Assembly (NCBI GenBank): GCA_017307165.1
Contig: JAFKGK010000002.1
Location: forward strand, 372,001-436,000
Source of the DNA: Candidatus Melainabacteria bacterium
GTDB taxonomy: Bacteria; Cyanobacteriota; Vampirovibrionia; Obscuribacterales; Obscuribacteraceae
Direction: 5' to 3'
DNA: 64,000 nucleotides
In this document: positions 52,820-61,407 of the stretch, in pieces
Layout: every line of letters begins with the position of its first letter
How positions within the stretch are numbered: position 1 is the stretch's first letter
Program-made: the position numbers and the translations under genes
The notes under the pieces: generated by a model
What the model saw: only the letters and a program-made list of their open reading frames with translations
What the model was told of the DNA's origin: nothing
The model's database searches: none

Positions 52820-53818
52820 ATGCATCTCAAAACCGATCCCAAATTGCAGCGGTTGTTCTCGCCCGGCCCAGTGCCGATGGATTACGCTGGGCAGATGCTT
52901 TTCAGCCATCGTAGCCGAGAGTTTCAGGCCCTCTTTGCCGATACACGCGAGCATTTGACCCGTCTATCCGGCTACAAGCACGTCTTGTTTGTCCAGGGCT
53001 CGGCGTCCAGCGCGATTGACACAGTCCTGAGCTCCACTCTTGCAGCTGATAGCAAGCTAATCATCCTCGTCAATGGCGAGTTTGCCAGACGTGCATGCGA
53101 GATGGCCGGTTATTACACCCAGCATATCAAGCAGGTCAACGACATCTCGACTCTAGAGAGCGAATTAACCGAGCATCACGATCAGTACGATTTTTGCTTT
53201 GTCGTGCAGTTTGAGACCAGCCTGAGCATCTACAACGACCTCAGTCGAGTCGAGGAGCTTTGCGCCGAGCATGGCGTACATCTGATGGCCGATACTGTCT
53301 CGGCTTTCCCTTATTATCAACCGCCCCGCGCCAAGTTTATGCTATCGACGTCTTCCAAACAACTGCGTGGACTCCCGGCAATGGGGCTTATTTTTTATGA
53401 TGACATTGAGGACCTGCCTCTGATAGAGCGCTCCGACTACCTCAATCTCAAGCGCTACATCAAGTACGCCAAGGACAATCAGACACCGCACACATCATTG
53501 ATCCCGCAGTTTGATACTCTCAATAGATTTATCTCCACCGTTGACCTTGGCCACTACCGAGAGTGCATCACTGCTAATGCCAGAGCGCTTACAAATGGTA
53601 TAGAGGACTATATCCTCAACCAACCGATCTCACCTGTAGTCACGATCAAGGTGCAGGATGCCCACACTCTAGTCGACAAGCTACATCAACGCGGTATCAG
53701 CGTCTACCACAATTTCTTTTACATGTGCTATTACATCCAGGTCGGTTGTTTCAACTATGATTCTCCGCAAGCGTATCAAGAGCTCAATGAGTATTTGCGC
53801 TCGCAGGCCCCATTTTAG
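52820..53818 (+). CDS. 2-aminoethylphosphonate/alanine-glyoxylate transaminase-like enzyme
   Basis: 332 residues from the ATG at 52820-52822. A class V PLP aminotransferase of the PhnW type: substrate loop RLFSPGPVPMDY, HRSREFQALFADTREHL, VQGSASSAID (PLP phosphate site), LMADTVSAFPYY with the PLP-binding Asp168, and the PLP Lys180 in STSSKQLRGLPAMGLIF. PhnW interconverts 2-aminoethylphosphonate and phosphonoacetaldehyde. No PEP mutase or standard phosphonopyruvate decarboxylase is in the window. It starts a tight six-gene operon, 15 bases before the nucleotidyltransferase gene. Serine or alanine transamination is the alternative. Confidence 0.8.
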   Translation: MHLKTDPKLQRLFSPGPVPMDYAGQMLFSHRSREFQALFADTREHLTRLSGYKHVLFVQGSASSAIDTVLSSTLAADSKLIILVNGEFARRACEMAGYYTQHIKQVNDISTLESELTEHHDQYDFCFVVQFETSLSIYNDLSRVEELCAEHGVHLMADTVSAFPYYQPPRAKFMLSTSSKQLRGLPAMGLIFYDDIEDLPLIERSDYLNLKRYIKYAKDNQTPHTSLIPQFDTLNRFISTVDLGHYRECITANARALTNGIEDYILNQPISPVVTIKVQDAHTLVDKLHQRGISVYHNFFYMCYYIQVGCFNYDSPQAYQELNEYLRSQAPF

Positions 53819-53833
53819 GTAAGATCGGACTAG

Positions 53834-54595
53834 ATGATCAAAACAGCAGTGATCCTGGCCGCCGGCTTCGGCAAGAGGCTCAAGCTCTATGAAAAACCAA
53901 AGGGATTTCTCAATATCTCCGGACAGTATCTGATCGAGTATTCGATCCAGGCCTTGATTGCTTGCGGCATCCAAAAAATCATCATCGGTACCGGCTTCAA
54001 ATCAGAGTTTTATGACAATCTCAAGTCTATCTATCCGCAGATAGTCACGCGCAAAAATGAGGATTTTACTCGCACGGGTTCTCTCAAGACTCTGCAGCTC
54101 TTGGCTGACCTCATCGATGGTGACTTTCTCCTGCTCGAGTCAGACATACTCTATGACGCTCACTGTCTCAACAATATGATTGCATTGCCACAAAAAAACG
54201 TCCTTTTGCTGGCCGAAAGTCCAAATGAAAAAGATGGAGTCTACGTTGATGTGGATGAAATGAAAAATCTCATCCGAATGACGAAGGACCGAGAGCATCT
54301 GGCCAATCCTCTCGAAGGCATATTGGTCGGTATCACTAAGATGTCCTTCTCGACCTTTGAAAGGATAATCGCGATCAGCGACGACTTATTGAGCAAAAAC
54401 CCTTACGAGCATTACGATTTTTCCTTTGAGCATCTAAGCAAAACCGACCCATTTTTTGTTTATGATGCAAGTCCTCTCATTTTTACCGAAGTAGACGATG
54501 ACGAGCAGCTGCATTATGCTCTTACTGCCGTCTATCCCAAATTGACCCTGCCTCTAAAGAGGTATCAGGAGAAAGGAGGACTGAGATCTTGCTAG
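53834..54595 (+). CDS. PntC-like / sugar-nucleotide NTP transferase
   Basis: 253 residues. The nucleotidyltransferase fold begins with AVILAAGFGKRLKLYEKPKG (NTP-binding loop), then NISGQYLIEYSIQALIACGIQ. FLLLESDILYDAHCL holds the metal Asp. The segments EDFTRTGSLKTLQLL and EGILVGITKMSF match my memory of PntC, the 2-aminoethylphosphonate cytidylyltransferase found beside transaminases such as the preceding gene. Phosphocholine (LicC) and sugar-1-phosphate transferases share the fold. If PntC-like it would make CMP-aminoethylphosphonate. The 3' end overlaps the next gene by 7 bases. Confidence 0.78.
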   Translation: MIKTAVILAAGFGKRLKLYEKPKGFLNISGQYLIEYSIQALIACGIQKIIIGTGFKSEFYDNLKSIYPQIVTRKNEDFTRTGSLKTLQLLADLIDGDFLLLESDILYDAHCLNNMIALPQKNVLLLAESPNEKDGVYVDVDEMKNLIRMTKDREHLANPLEGILVGITKMSFSTFERIIAISDDLLSKNPYEHYDFSFEHLSKTDPFFVYDASPLIFTEVDDDEQLHYALTAVYPKLTLPLKRYQEKGGLRSC

Positions 54596-54831
54596 GCTTT
54601 ATTTTTGCAGTCTACTGGTTGATGTTTGCGCCTCCACCCGCAGAGGCCTATTTTGATTTGTCCACCGGGGCCTATCTGGTGCAGATGATCTTTGGCTTTC
54701 TTGCAGCCTTCTGGTTATCCTTCCGCAATACTCTATTTAAGAAAAAGCCTAAAAAAAGCCAGGATGAAAAGGCCGGAGACTCGGCCGAGGCAGCCGAACC
54801 TAGTACAGGAGCAGGTCATGCTGAGTCCTGA
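54589..54831 (+). CDS. Small two-segment membrane protein
   Basis: 80 residues starting at a TTG with AAAGGAGG nine bases upstream, a strong site that decides the start. Two hydrophobic helices (FIFAVYWLMFAPPPAEA and LVQMIFGFLAAFWLSF) are followed by a charged tail (FKKKPKKSQDEKAGDSAEAA). It overlaps both neighbours, so it is translationally coupled. It could anchor or assemble the operon's enzymes at the membrane. No family is recognised. Confidence 0.72.
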   Translation: MLGFIFAVYWLMFAPPPAEAYFDLSTGAYLVQMIFGFLAAFWLSFRNTLFKKKPKKSQDEKAGDSAEAAEPSTGAGHAES

Positions 54832-55435
54832 AGCAAAGCAGATGATTATCGACAACTATCGTGGTCGTTTTCACAAATATGGTGCCGGCCCTAAAGTGGC
54901 CGAATGGAATAGCGTCGAAAGCCAAGAAATGAGATTTGAGCAGCTGTGCAAGCTGGGCGACATGCAAGGAGCTTCTGTCCTTGATATCGGTTGTGGCATA
55001 GCTGATATGTATCCCTATGTCTTACAAAAATTTGGCACTATCAAGTATACGGGCGTCGATCTGGTCCAGGAGACGATAGATCACGCCAGGCAAGCCTATG
55101 CTGCATCCGATGCGGTATTTGTTTGCCAGGACATCATCAACGATCCACTGCCTGAGGACATGCGATTTGACTATGTCACCATATCCGGTATCTTTAACAA
55201 TGATGTGCCCCATGCCGTGCAGTTTCTCGAGACCATGACCGAGGTAGCCTTTGGCCTAGCACTCAAGGGATTGGGCTTCAATTTTTTGTCCACCTACCGC
55301 AGCTACGACGATGCCGGTGCTTATTATCATGATCCGGTCCCCGTATTGAGGCATTGCCTCGAGCGTCTCAGCAAAAAAACCACGCTATTTCACCATTATG
55401 GACGGGCCGATGTCAGTGTCTTCGTCTACAGATGA
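54818..55435 (+). CDS. Class I SAM-dependent methyltransferase
   Basis: 205 residues from the ATG at 54818-54820, preceded by AGGAGCAGG. The Rossmann SAM loop VLDIGCGIADMYPY, then YTGVDLVQETIDHAR and DYVTISGIFNNDVP are typical. The enzyme would methylate O, N or C of an unknown acceptor. Position suggests the aminophosphonate/amine group made upstream, or the polymer. It overlaps the preceding gene by 14 bases and the next by 26. A longer frame upstream starting at 54692 is an artefact of overlap with the membrane protein. Confidence 0.82.
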   Translation: MLSPEAKQMIIDNYRGRFHKYGAGPKVAEWNSVESQEMRFEQLCKLGDMQGASVLDIGCGIADMYPYVLQKFGTIKYTGVDLVQETIDHARQAYAASDAVFVCQDIINDPLPEDMRFDYVTISGIFNNDVPHAVQFLETMTEVAFGLALKGLGFNFLSTYRSYDDAGAYYHDPVPVLRHCLERLSKKTTLFHHYGRADVSVFVYR

Positions 55436-56468
55436 TAGAGCCCAAGACCAATCTACCCTGTCCCTGATCGAGATCGAGCAGGGACAGGGTGCAAAGCAAG
55501 CCGATCTGGATGCCTGGGACCAATTTTGCCGCCAATCACCTCAGGGCAATATCTTTTGCGACAGGCGCTTTCTTGCGGCTTTCGACGAGCCCTGCCACTT
55601 ATTTATGGTTTTGGATGCCGGCAAGCCACAAATGGCGGTGCCAATACTACCTCAACGCCCTTTATATGTGCCTTTTGCCAAGGGCACCACGGTCAGATTT
55701 TCATTATATCAGGGTCCTATGTTTGCCCAGGCACATAGTGAGATGGCCAGGCACAGTGCTCTTACCTACCAGATGAAATTGATGGATTTTGCCCTTTCAT
55801 CGCTAGCCGAGCGATTTGAGGTACTCAATTTTGGTCTGCATCCTTGTTTTAACGACCTCCGGTCTATACAGTGGTTTAACTACCATGACGAAACAAAAGG
55901 CAGATTTGTAAACCATCTGCGTTATACGGCCGTATATGATCTAGAACAGCTTGGCGATCCAGAGGCCACTAGAGGTTTTCGCCAATTGCGCAGGCGTGAG
56001 CTAGCCCGAGCCTTGAAGGATAGCGTATATGTCACACAAGATGCTAAGGAAAATGCAGATCTAGAGACACTCTGCTCTTTGATCGAGCTCAATTATCTGA
56101 GGCAGGGGCTCGTAGTGCCAGATGATGAGAGCGTCGTCTTGCGCGATATTTATCGGCAGGCACGCGAATATGGCTTTGGCGAGATATTTGTCGCGCGGAC
56201 GGCTAGCGGGGAGGCGGCTTCTGCTGTTTTTTGCCTTTATGACAGGGACACGGCCTATTATCTGTTTGCAGGCAATCATCCCGATCATAGACGTACCGGA
56301 GCCTCTACCCATGTGATACTGCATTCGATGCAGCATTATCACAAGCGTGGCCTCAGGCACTATGATTTTGTCGGCATCAACAACCCTAACTGGGGCGATT
56401 TTAAGCTTAGTTTCGACAGCAGACCTGTCCCCTACTTTATCTCGATCTGGCAGGGCAAGCAATCTTGA
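55410..56468 (+). CDS. GNAT/FemAB-like acyltransferase
   Basis: 352 residues from the ATG at 55410; ATG 55398 is 4 codons longer and equally possible. The N-terminal half has a FemAB/BioF2-like pattern (WDQFCRQSPQGNIFCDRRFL). The C-terminal half carries a GNAT-like Acetyltransf_6 domain (IFVARTASGEAASAVFCLYD, YYLFAGNHPDHRRTGASTHV, LRHYDFVGINNPNWGDFKLSF). Such enzymes transfer acyl or aminoacyl groups. In this operon it may acylate an amine of the polymer substituent. It overlaps the next gene by 4 bases (TTGA). Confidence 0.8.
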   Translation: MSVSSSTDDRAQDQSTLSLIEIEQGQGAKQADLDAWDQFCRQSPQGNIFCDRRFLAAFDEPCHLFMVLDAGKPQMAVPILPQRPLYVPFAKGTTVRFSLYQGPMFAQAHSEMARHSALTYQMKLMDFALSSLAERFEVLNFGLHPCFNDLRSIQWFNYHDETKGRFVNHLRYTAVYDLEQLGDPEATRGFRQLRRRELARALKDSVYVTQDAKENADLETLCSLIELNYLRQGLVVPDDESVVLRDIYRQAREYGFGEIFVARTASGEAASAVFCLYDRDTAYYLFAGNHPDHRRTGASTHVILHSMQHYHKRGLRHYDFVGINNPNWGDFKLSFDSRPVPYFISIWQGKQS

Positions 56469-57661
56469 AAAATTTTCTCAAGGACTTGGGCAAAAACCTC
56501 GATAAAGTAGGTCGCGAGTTTAAAGAGCTGGAAAGGCTCTTTTCCGATGATAGTGAAGCCAGAGCCGTGCGGCGTCTTGTTTTTTATGCCGAGTCCAGTA
56601 TTTACTACCGCTATTACGAAGACTACATAGACTATATTTTAAATAATTCGGATCTTGCAATCTGCTACATCACCTCTGATGCCGAAGATCAGATTTTTGA
56701 CGTGGCAAAGGCCCAGCCACGCATCAAACCCTTTTACCTCAAAAACATGCTTGCTGGCGCCTTTGCTAGACTCGATGGCAAGGTCCTGGTCCTCACAGCA
56801 CCAGATCTAAACAGCGGCGCAATCAAGCGTGCACCGCATCCGGTGCATCATGTCTATACTTTCCACGGTCTTTCCAGTGCACACCATTATTTTCGTCCAG
56901 GTGCCTTTGACCATTATGATGCAATGCTGTGCCTGGGCCAATACCAGGTAGCCGAGGTGAGAAAGACCGAAGAGATCTACGGTCTCAAGAATAAAGAATT
57001 AGTCGTGGCCGGCTATCCCAGAATAGAGCACATTTGGCGCGAGCACCAAGAGTACAGGCGGTTGGGCAATCAGGCTAATCAAAGGCGAGTCTGCCTGATC
57101 GCGCCTAGCTGGTGGTGGGATGCCAGAGAGTCTAATCTACTCGAGGGGCCGATCGAAGATCTTTTTGAAGAGTTTGGCAAAACCGATTTTGAGGTCTGGC
57201 TCCGCCCGCATCCAGAATACATTAAACGCTATGGCAAGCGTGTCGATGAGATCGCCAAGATCATCGAACGCTATCCAAATATCTCGCTCAAGACCGATTT
57301 GCCGTCGATGCAAGTCCTGCACGAGGCGGACGTGCTAATCACGGACCACTCCAGCATCTGCTTTGATTTTGCTCTGGGCACCGAAAGACCTGTGGTCTTT
57401 GTAGACACTCCTGCGCACACCGGCAATCCCGAATACCAGAAAGTAGGTATCGAACCAGTCGAAAATGCTTACCGGAGCCGTCTGGGTGTGAGGATCAAAC
57501 CAGAAGAGATCAGATCTATGCCCAAGATAATCGAGGATTTACTTGCAAATCAGGATGATTTTAGGGCTAAACTACCCCTTATCCGTGACGAATTGCTGGC
57601 TAATTGGCAACATGCAGCCGAGGTCGGTGGTCGTTATTTGATCGATAAAGCAAAAAACTGA
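56465..57661 (+). CDS. TagB/TagF-type (CDP-glycerol glycerophosphotransferase family) transferase
   Basis: 398 residues starting at a TTG that overlaps the previous stop. Family segments: VYTFHGLSSAHHYFRPGAFD, LVVAGYPRIEH, VCLIAPSWWWD, VWLRPHPEYIKRYG and the C-terminal VLITDHSSICFDFALGTERP with the His/Ser pair of the active site. These transferases move alditol phosphate or similar groups from CDP-linked donors to membrane polymers. Here the donor might be the CMP-linked product of the upstream enzyme. It closes the operon, followed 14 bases later by a secreted protein gene. Confidence 0.85.
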   Translation: MKNFLKDLGKNLDKVGREFKELERLFSDDSEARAVRRLVFYAESSIYYRYYEDYIDYILNNSDLAICYITSDAEDQIFDVAKAQPRIKPFYLKNMLAGAFARLDGKVLVLTAPDLNSGAIKRAPHPVHHVYTFHGLSSAHHYFRPGAFDHYDAMLCLGQYQVAEVRKTEEIYGLKNKELVVAGYPRIEHIWREHQEYRRLGNQANQRRVCLIAPSWWWDARESNLLEGPIEDLFEEFGKTDFEVWLRPHPEYIKRYGKRVDEIAKIIERYPNISLKTDLPSMQVLHEADVLITDHSSICFDFALGTERPVVFVDTPAHTGNPEYQKVGIEPVENAYRSRLGVRIKPEEIRSMPKIIEDLLANQDDFRAKLPLIRDELLANWQHAAEVGGRYLIDKAKN

Positions 57662-57675
57662 AAGGAGTTTTGCCA

Positions 57676-58413
57676 ATGCCATTCTCACGTGCATCTGCTG
57701 TAGGTCTCAGCCTTGCCCTGACCCTAGCCCTATCTGGATCTGTAACTCTAAGAGTACAAGGCCAAGCTCCAGATCAGGATCAAGAAAAGGCTGCCGACCA
57801 GGCTCAGCAACAAAACCAAGCCAATGGCGGTCGCGATCCCTTTAAAGATAGCTATGCTTTTAGTCATAGTCCCGAAGCCACCATGGCTATCGATCAGTGC
57901 CAGGCGACAAAGAGCGAGGCTCCTCCTGCCTCACACAAAAAACACCCGGCGATGAAAGTGCTCAAAGGTCTAGGCAAGGAACTCAAGACCTCTGGCGTGG
58001 ACCTCTGCAAGGATCTGGCCCTGGTATTTTCGGTCCAGGACTTTGACCCCTACGAAGAAAAAGCGCCTAGCAACAAGCCCTATAAAGCAATGGAAGTCCA
58101 ATTGGTGGATGGACAGACAGAGTCAATCATCAGATTTCCAGATGGCAGCCTAAAAATAGTCGGTGGCTTTGCTGATGGCACCGTATGCGCCCCGATGAGC
58201 AAAAACATCTTTGTCATTGGCTATCCCAATGGTGCTAGAGCCACTATGCGAAGAGACTCGAGTCAAAAATGGGAAATTTTTAGACCGGATCGATCCATCA
58301 CAGTTATCGAAAACAAGGGTAATAGCGGTTTTCGCATCGTCAACGACAAGTCTGGCCTCATAGGCAATGGTCGAAGAGATGAGACCGGTTTGACTCTTGA
58401 CGATATCAAATAG
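57676..58413 (+). CDS. Exported protein of unknown function
   Basis: 245 residues from the ATG at 57676-57678, with AAAGGAG eight bases upstream. The signal peptide is AVGLSLALTLALSGSVTL. A Gln/Asp/Ala-rich linker follows. The C-terminal half is beta-rich with repeated short strands (SIIRFPDGSLKIVGGFADGT, FVIGYPNGARATMRRD, FRPDRSITVIENKGNSGFRI), reminiscent of six-strand propeller or toastrack patterns. It shares strand rhythm with the 14285-15790 protein. It may belong to the preceding operon. No family is recognised. Confidence 0.72.
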   Translation: MPFSRASAVGLSLALTLALSGSVTLRVQGQAPDQDQEKAADQAQQQNQANGGRDPFKDSYAFSHSPEATMAIDQCQATKSEAPPASHKKHPAMKVLKGLGKELKTSGVDLCKDLALVFSVQDFDPYEEKAPSNKPYKAMEVQLVDGQTESIIRFPDGSLKIVGGFADGTVCAPMSKNIFVIGYPNGARATMRRDSSQKWEIFRPDRSITVIENKGNSGFRIVNDKSGLIGNGRRDETGLTLDDIK

Positions 58414-59854
58414 ATCTGGCTCTATAAGTGGCGCTCAGTCTTTCGACCAGTCTATCTAGATTGGTGCTGTGAGATCCTTTGATCATCAAACAAGTGTCGC
58501 CGCTCTCGCCTGCCAATAGATCAAAGGCCTCGTCCTGATCGAGGGTCTTATGTATCGAGATCTTACGGTCGCTGCTTGCCTTTTCGCTTAGCCTGGCGCT
58601 CAGTCCATCGGCAATCAGGTCAGCTTGGGGGCCGATGGCTACGATCTGATCTATTGATTTGTCAGCAAGCCATCTACCGAGATCGTAATGGAGCTCATCA
58701 CCCCAGTCGCCGAGCTCGGCCATACGAGCAAGCACTACTACGTTGCGACTATGCTTGCCTGCCAACATTGCTTCGACGGCACAGCGCATCGAATCCGGAT
58801 TTGCATTATACGTCTCGTCGATAATGGTCGGGCCGTGATCAAAGGAGAGGCTGTTGCCTCGCCCTTCGACTGGCTTAAAGTTGATCAAGCCCTGTCTAAT
58901 CTCCTCGTCGGTCAGACCTGCACAGGAGGCAGCCTGGATAGCGCAAAATACGTCTTGCAACAAGTGCTTGCCATGCACTCTTGCATAATAACTGCCTAGA
59001 TGGCCATGCCAGTTGAAAGAAGTACCGGTAGTATCGACACCGGTGGCAGAGAGAGCAGTCGGGGACCAGATCTCGGTGATGCCTGCAAAAGCCCTGGCGG
59101 CAGTGTCGCGCAGGAGGTGGTCGTCATCTCCCAATATTGCTACACCTTTTAAGCCATTGGGACCAGTTTTTTCATCGAGCCAGGTCAATAATTCGCATTT
59201 GGCGATAGCAATGTTTTCGCGAGATCCGAGCAATTCTATATGAGCGGTGCCTATCTGGGTGATGATGCCAATATCGGGACGAGCACACCTTGCGAGCTCA
59301 TCGATCTGCTTGAGACCACGCATGCCCATTTCGACGATCAATACCTGGCAATCTTCAGGCATAGACAAGATAGTCTTGGGGACGCCTATTTCGTTGTTTT
59401 CATTTGCTTGTGACCTGTGTGTCCGCCGTGCGCTGGCAAATATTGCGCCGCATAATTCTTTGGTAGTGGTCTTACCAGAAGAACCGGTGATGCCAATCAC
59501 AATTGGATTGACTCGATATCGATACATGGTCGCGAGATCTTGATAGGCCCGTCTGGTATCGTCTACGGTGATATAAGGCCTGTCTTTAAGCTCAGTCTCG
59601 AGCTCTTTAGCCATATCATGGCTGATGATGGCCAGGGCGGCACCGTTGTCCAGAGCCTTAGCAGCAAAGGCTTGACCATCAAATTTTTCGCCCTTTAGGC
59701 CCAGATAACAGGTCTCTCCAGAGTCCGCCAATTTGCGAGAGTCGGTGGAGATGCAATATTTACGACTATCAGGCTCAGTGAGACGGTCTTGCAGGGCTAG
59801 GGAAGCTCTTGCACCGGTCAGACCGAGGAGTTCGGACAGAGCAAAGAGGGCCAT
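58406..59854 (-). CDS. murF: UDP-N-acetylmuramoyl-tripeptide:D-alanyl-D-alanine ligase
   Basis: 482 residues. The ATP motif GITGSSGKTTTKEL, SQANENNEIGVPKTIL, VEMGMRGLKQIDEL (metal-binding Glu), IGTAHIELLGSRENIAIAK, the RGN motif (VEGRGNSL) and DETYNANPDSMRCAV are all typical. It adds D-Ala-D-Ala to UDP-MurNAc-tripeptide in the cytoplasm. Other mur genes are not nearby. It overlaps the convergent secreted-protein gene by 8 bases. The MshEN-repeat gene upstream ends 15 bases before its start and may be co-transcribed. Confidence 0.95.
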   Translation of the reverse strand: MALFALSELLGLTGARASLALQDRLTEPDSRKYCISTDSRKLADSGETCYLGLKGEKFDGQAFAAKALDNGAALAIISHDMAKELETELKDRPYITVDDTRRAYQDLATMYRYRVNPIVIGITGSSGKTTTKELCGAIFASARRTHRSQANENNEIGVPKTILSMPEDCQVLIVEMGMRGLKQIDELARCARPDIGIITQIGTAHIELLGSRENIAIAKCELLTWLDEKTGPNGLKGVAILGDDDHLLRDTAARAFAGITEIWSPTALSATGVDTTGTSFNWHGHLGSYYARVHGKHLLQDVFCAIQAASCAGLTDEEIRQGLINFKPVEGRGNSLSFDHGPTIIDETYNANPDSMRCAVEAMLAGKHSRNVVVLARMAELGDWGDELHYDLGRWLADKSIDQIVAIGPQADLIADGLSARLSEKASSDRKISIHKTLDQDEAFDLLAGESGDTCLMIKGSHSTNLDRLVERLSATYRARSI

Positions 59855-59869
59855 GGTGCCATTGTCCTT

Positions 59870-61180
59870 TTATTTTGAACCAAACAATTTGCCCAACCAG
59901 CCGCTCTTTTTGCCGTCGTCGCCACCGGAGACGGTGGCTGTATTTTTGGCGGAACGACTGGCGTCTGCACTGGACTCGGTGGCGTGCACTTCTTTGAGCA
60001 CTTCGTGAAATTCTTTGCCAGTGCTGATAACTAGTTTGAGAGCGGATACGCATTGGGGCTGCTTGAGCAAGCCTTCTTGCATGAGTTTTTGACCCTGGCA
60101 GGCAGCATTGATGATGCGCTTGTCGATCATGTCCTTGGCGACGATGATCTCGGCAATGGAGACACTAGCCTGGCGAGCAAGATTTTGTGCTTTGTTAAAA
60201 TTGTCGCCGCTCAGAGCGCCGGAGCCTACCAGTAACTCAAAGACTCCATTGACTCTTTCTACTTCTTGTTGACGGCCGACACGCTCTCCCATGATGACGT
60301 CGATAGAAACTCTACGGGCGTGAGACTGCCTGAGGATATCTGCTGCTTGAATGCCCGAGATCTCGCCAGAAGAAACGAGCTCTTGCAATTTAAGACTTTC
60401 ATCGACTACCGTGGGCGCAATCATGCCATTCTGGACCAAGACTTCACCCATTTTTTTATTTTCGGCCAGGCCGACTTCCATGGCGCTGATCTTATCGCCT
60501 TCGGTTACTATCCCTGCCTGGGTGAGCAGATCGCCAAACTTGATGTTGCGCATCTCGGCCAGTTTATAAGCACCAGTGTCGGAAAGACTCTGCTCGAGAC
60601 TCTGAGTCTTGAGGCTGGATTTTTTGAGACCGACGATAGCCTGGTCGATCGTGATCTTGCCGTCTCTAATCAAGACTTGAGCGGTCAAGACCGATTGCAA
60701 GAGCGCAGGTGAAAGAGCCCGCGAGAGGACCAGGCAACGGCCCAGGGGCAGATTATTTTCTTGGCTTTGATAGTGAGCCTGCTCAAGTACTTCGCGAGTC
60801 ACTAGACCGGCTTGAAGGAGCAATTCGCCTATTTCACCGGCAGAGTGCTTTTCTTGTTCTTCTAAGGAAGGATCAGACCAACCCAGGCGTCTAAAAGCTT
60901 CTTCGAGCGGTAGTTTGCCCTTAACAGAGACATTGATGGCCTTGATGCCAAAGTCTTCAGAAATACTGCCATTGCGTATCAAAGATTGGACATAGATAGC
61001 TGACTCTACGTCTCGCTCGGATAATTCGCCGATCGTCATTAAAACCCGCCCTACGGGGGTTTGTGAGTTTTTGGCGACTTTGAGAGCTTCCATGAGGACT
61101 TCTTGCCTGATGACATTAGCTGCCACCAAAAGCTCGCCTATTCTTTTTTGACCACTACCAAGTCTGCCGCTTATTTCCAT
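59870..61180 (-). CDS. Protein with four tandem MshEN-like repeats
   Basis: 436 residues from the ATG at 61178-61180. Four modules of about 90-100 residues repeat: RIGELLVAANVIRQEVLMEAL with PVGRVLMTIGEL; EIGELLLQAGLVTREVLEQAH with PLGRCLVLSRAL; KFGDLLTQAGIVTEGDKISAM with MGEVLVQNGMI; and GVFELLVGSGALSGDNFNKA with SIAEIIVAKDMI. Each also has a second helical part (LIRNGSISEDFGIKAINVS and equivalents). No catalytic domain is seen. It has a Ser/Ala-rich tail ending GKKSGWLGKLFGSK, basic and possibly membrane-binding. It is related to 6675-7838 and 40265-40855. Confidence 0.75.
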   Translation of the reverse strand: MEISGRLGSGQKRIGELLVAANVIRQEVLMEALKVAKNSQTPVGRVLMTIGELSERDVESAIYVQSLIRNGSISEDFGIKAINVSVKGKLPLEEAFRRLGWSDPSLEEQEKHSAGEIGELLLQAGLVTREVLEQAHYQSQENNLPLGRCLVLSRALSPALLQSVLTAQVLIRDGKITIDQAIVGLKKSSLKTQSLEQSLSDTGAYKLAEMRNIKFGDLLTQAGIVTEGDKISAMEVGLAENKKMGEVLVQNGMIAPTVVDESLKLQELVSSGEISGIQAADILRQSHARRVSIDVIMGERVGRQQEVERVNGVFELLVGSGALSGDNFNKAQNLARQASVSIAEIIVAKDMIDKRIINAACQGQKLMQEGLLKQPQCVSALKLVISTGKEFHEVLKEVHATESSADASRSAKNTATVSGGDDGKKSGWLGKLFGSK

Positions 61181-61332
61181 CAAGGAAATCACTCTCAAAA
61201 AAATGCGCAAAATCGCCGGGAAACCGGCATTGACATAAGTCTAGCAAATTATGCCTAAGGTGGTGCCTGGCTCGGTAATATCTTGAAATCTTTCTCTTTG
61301 ATGAGACGCTTCTAATGCCGGTGCATAGACAA

Positions 61333-61362
61333 ACAGGCACCACTCTTGCGAGTGGCGCCTGT
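61333..61362. terminator. Stem-loop at the end of the exported paralogue array
   Basis: ACAGGC pairs with GCCTGT and CCACTC with GAGTGG around a TTGC loop, with one A-C mismatch. It follows the last array gene on the minus strand by about 45 bases. The minus-strand tail is only TTTGT, so termination strength is uncertain. Confidence 0.5.
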
Positions 61363-61407
61363 ATTTAGCCAAGTTACGGTCTACCGTCGTGAAACGGTGG
61401 GTGCAGT

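Noticed and set aside
54692..54817. Long N-terminal extension of the methyltransferase
   Set aside because: It is out of frame with and covered by the small membrane protein gene, which has a strong ribosome binding site; the ATG at 54818 has its own site and begins the domain.
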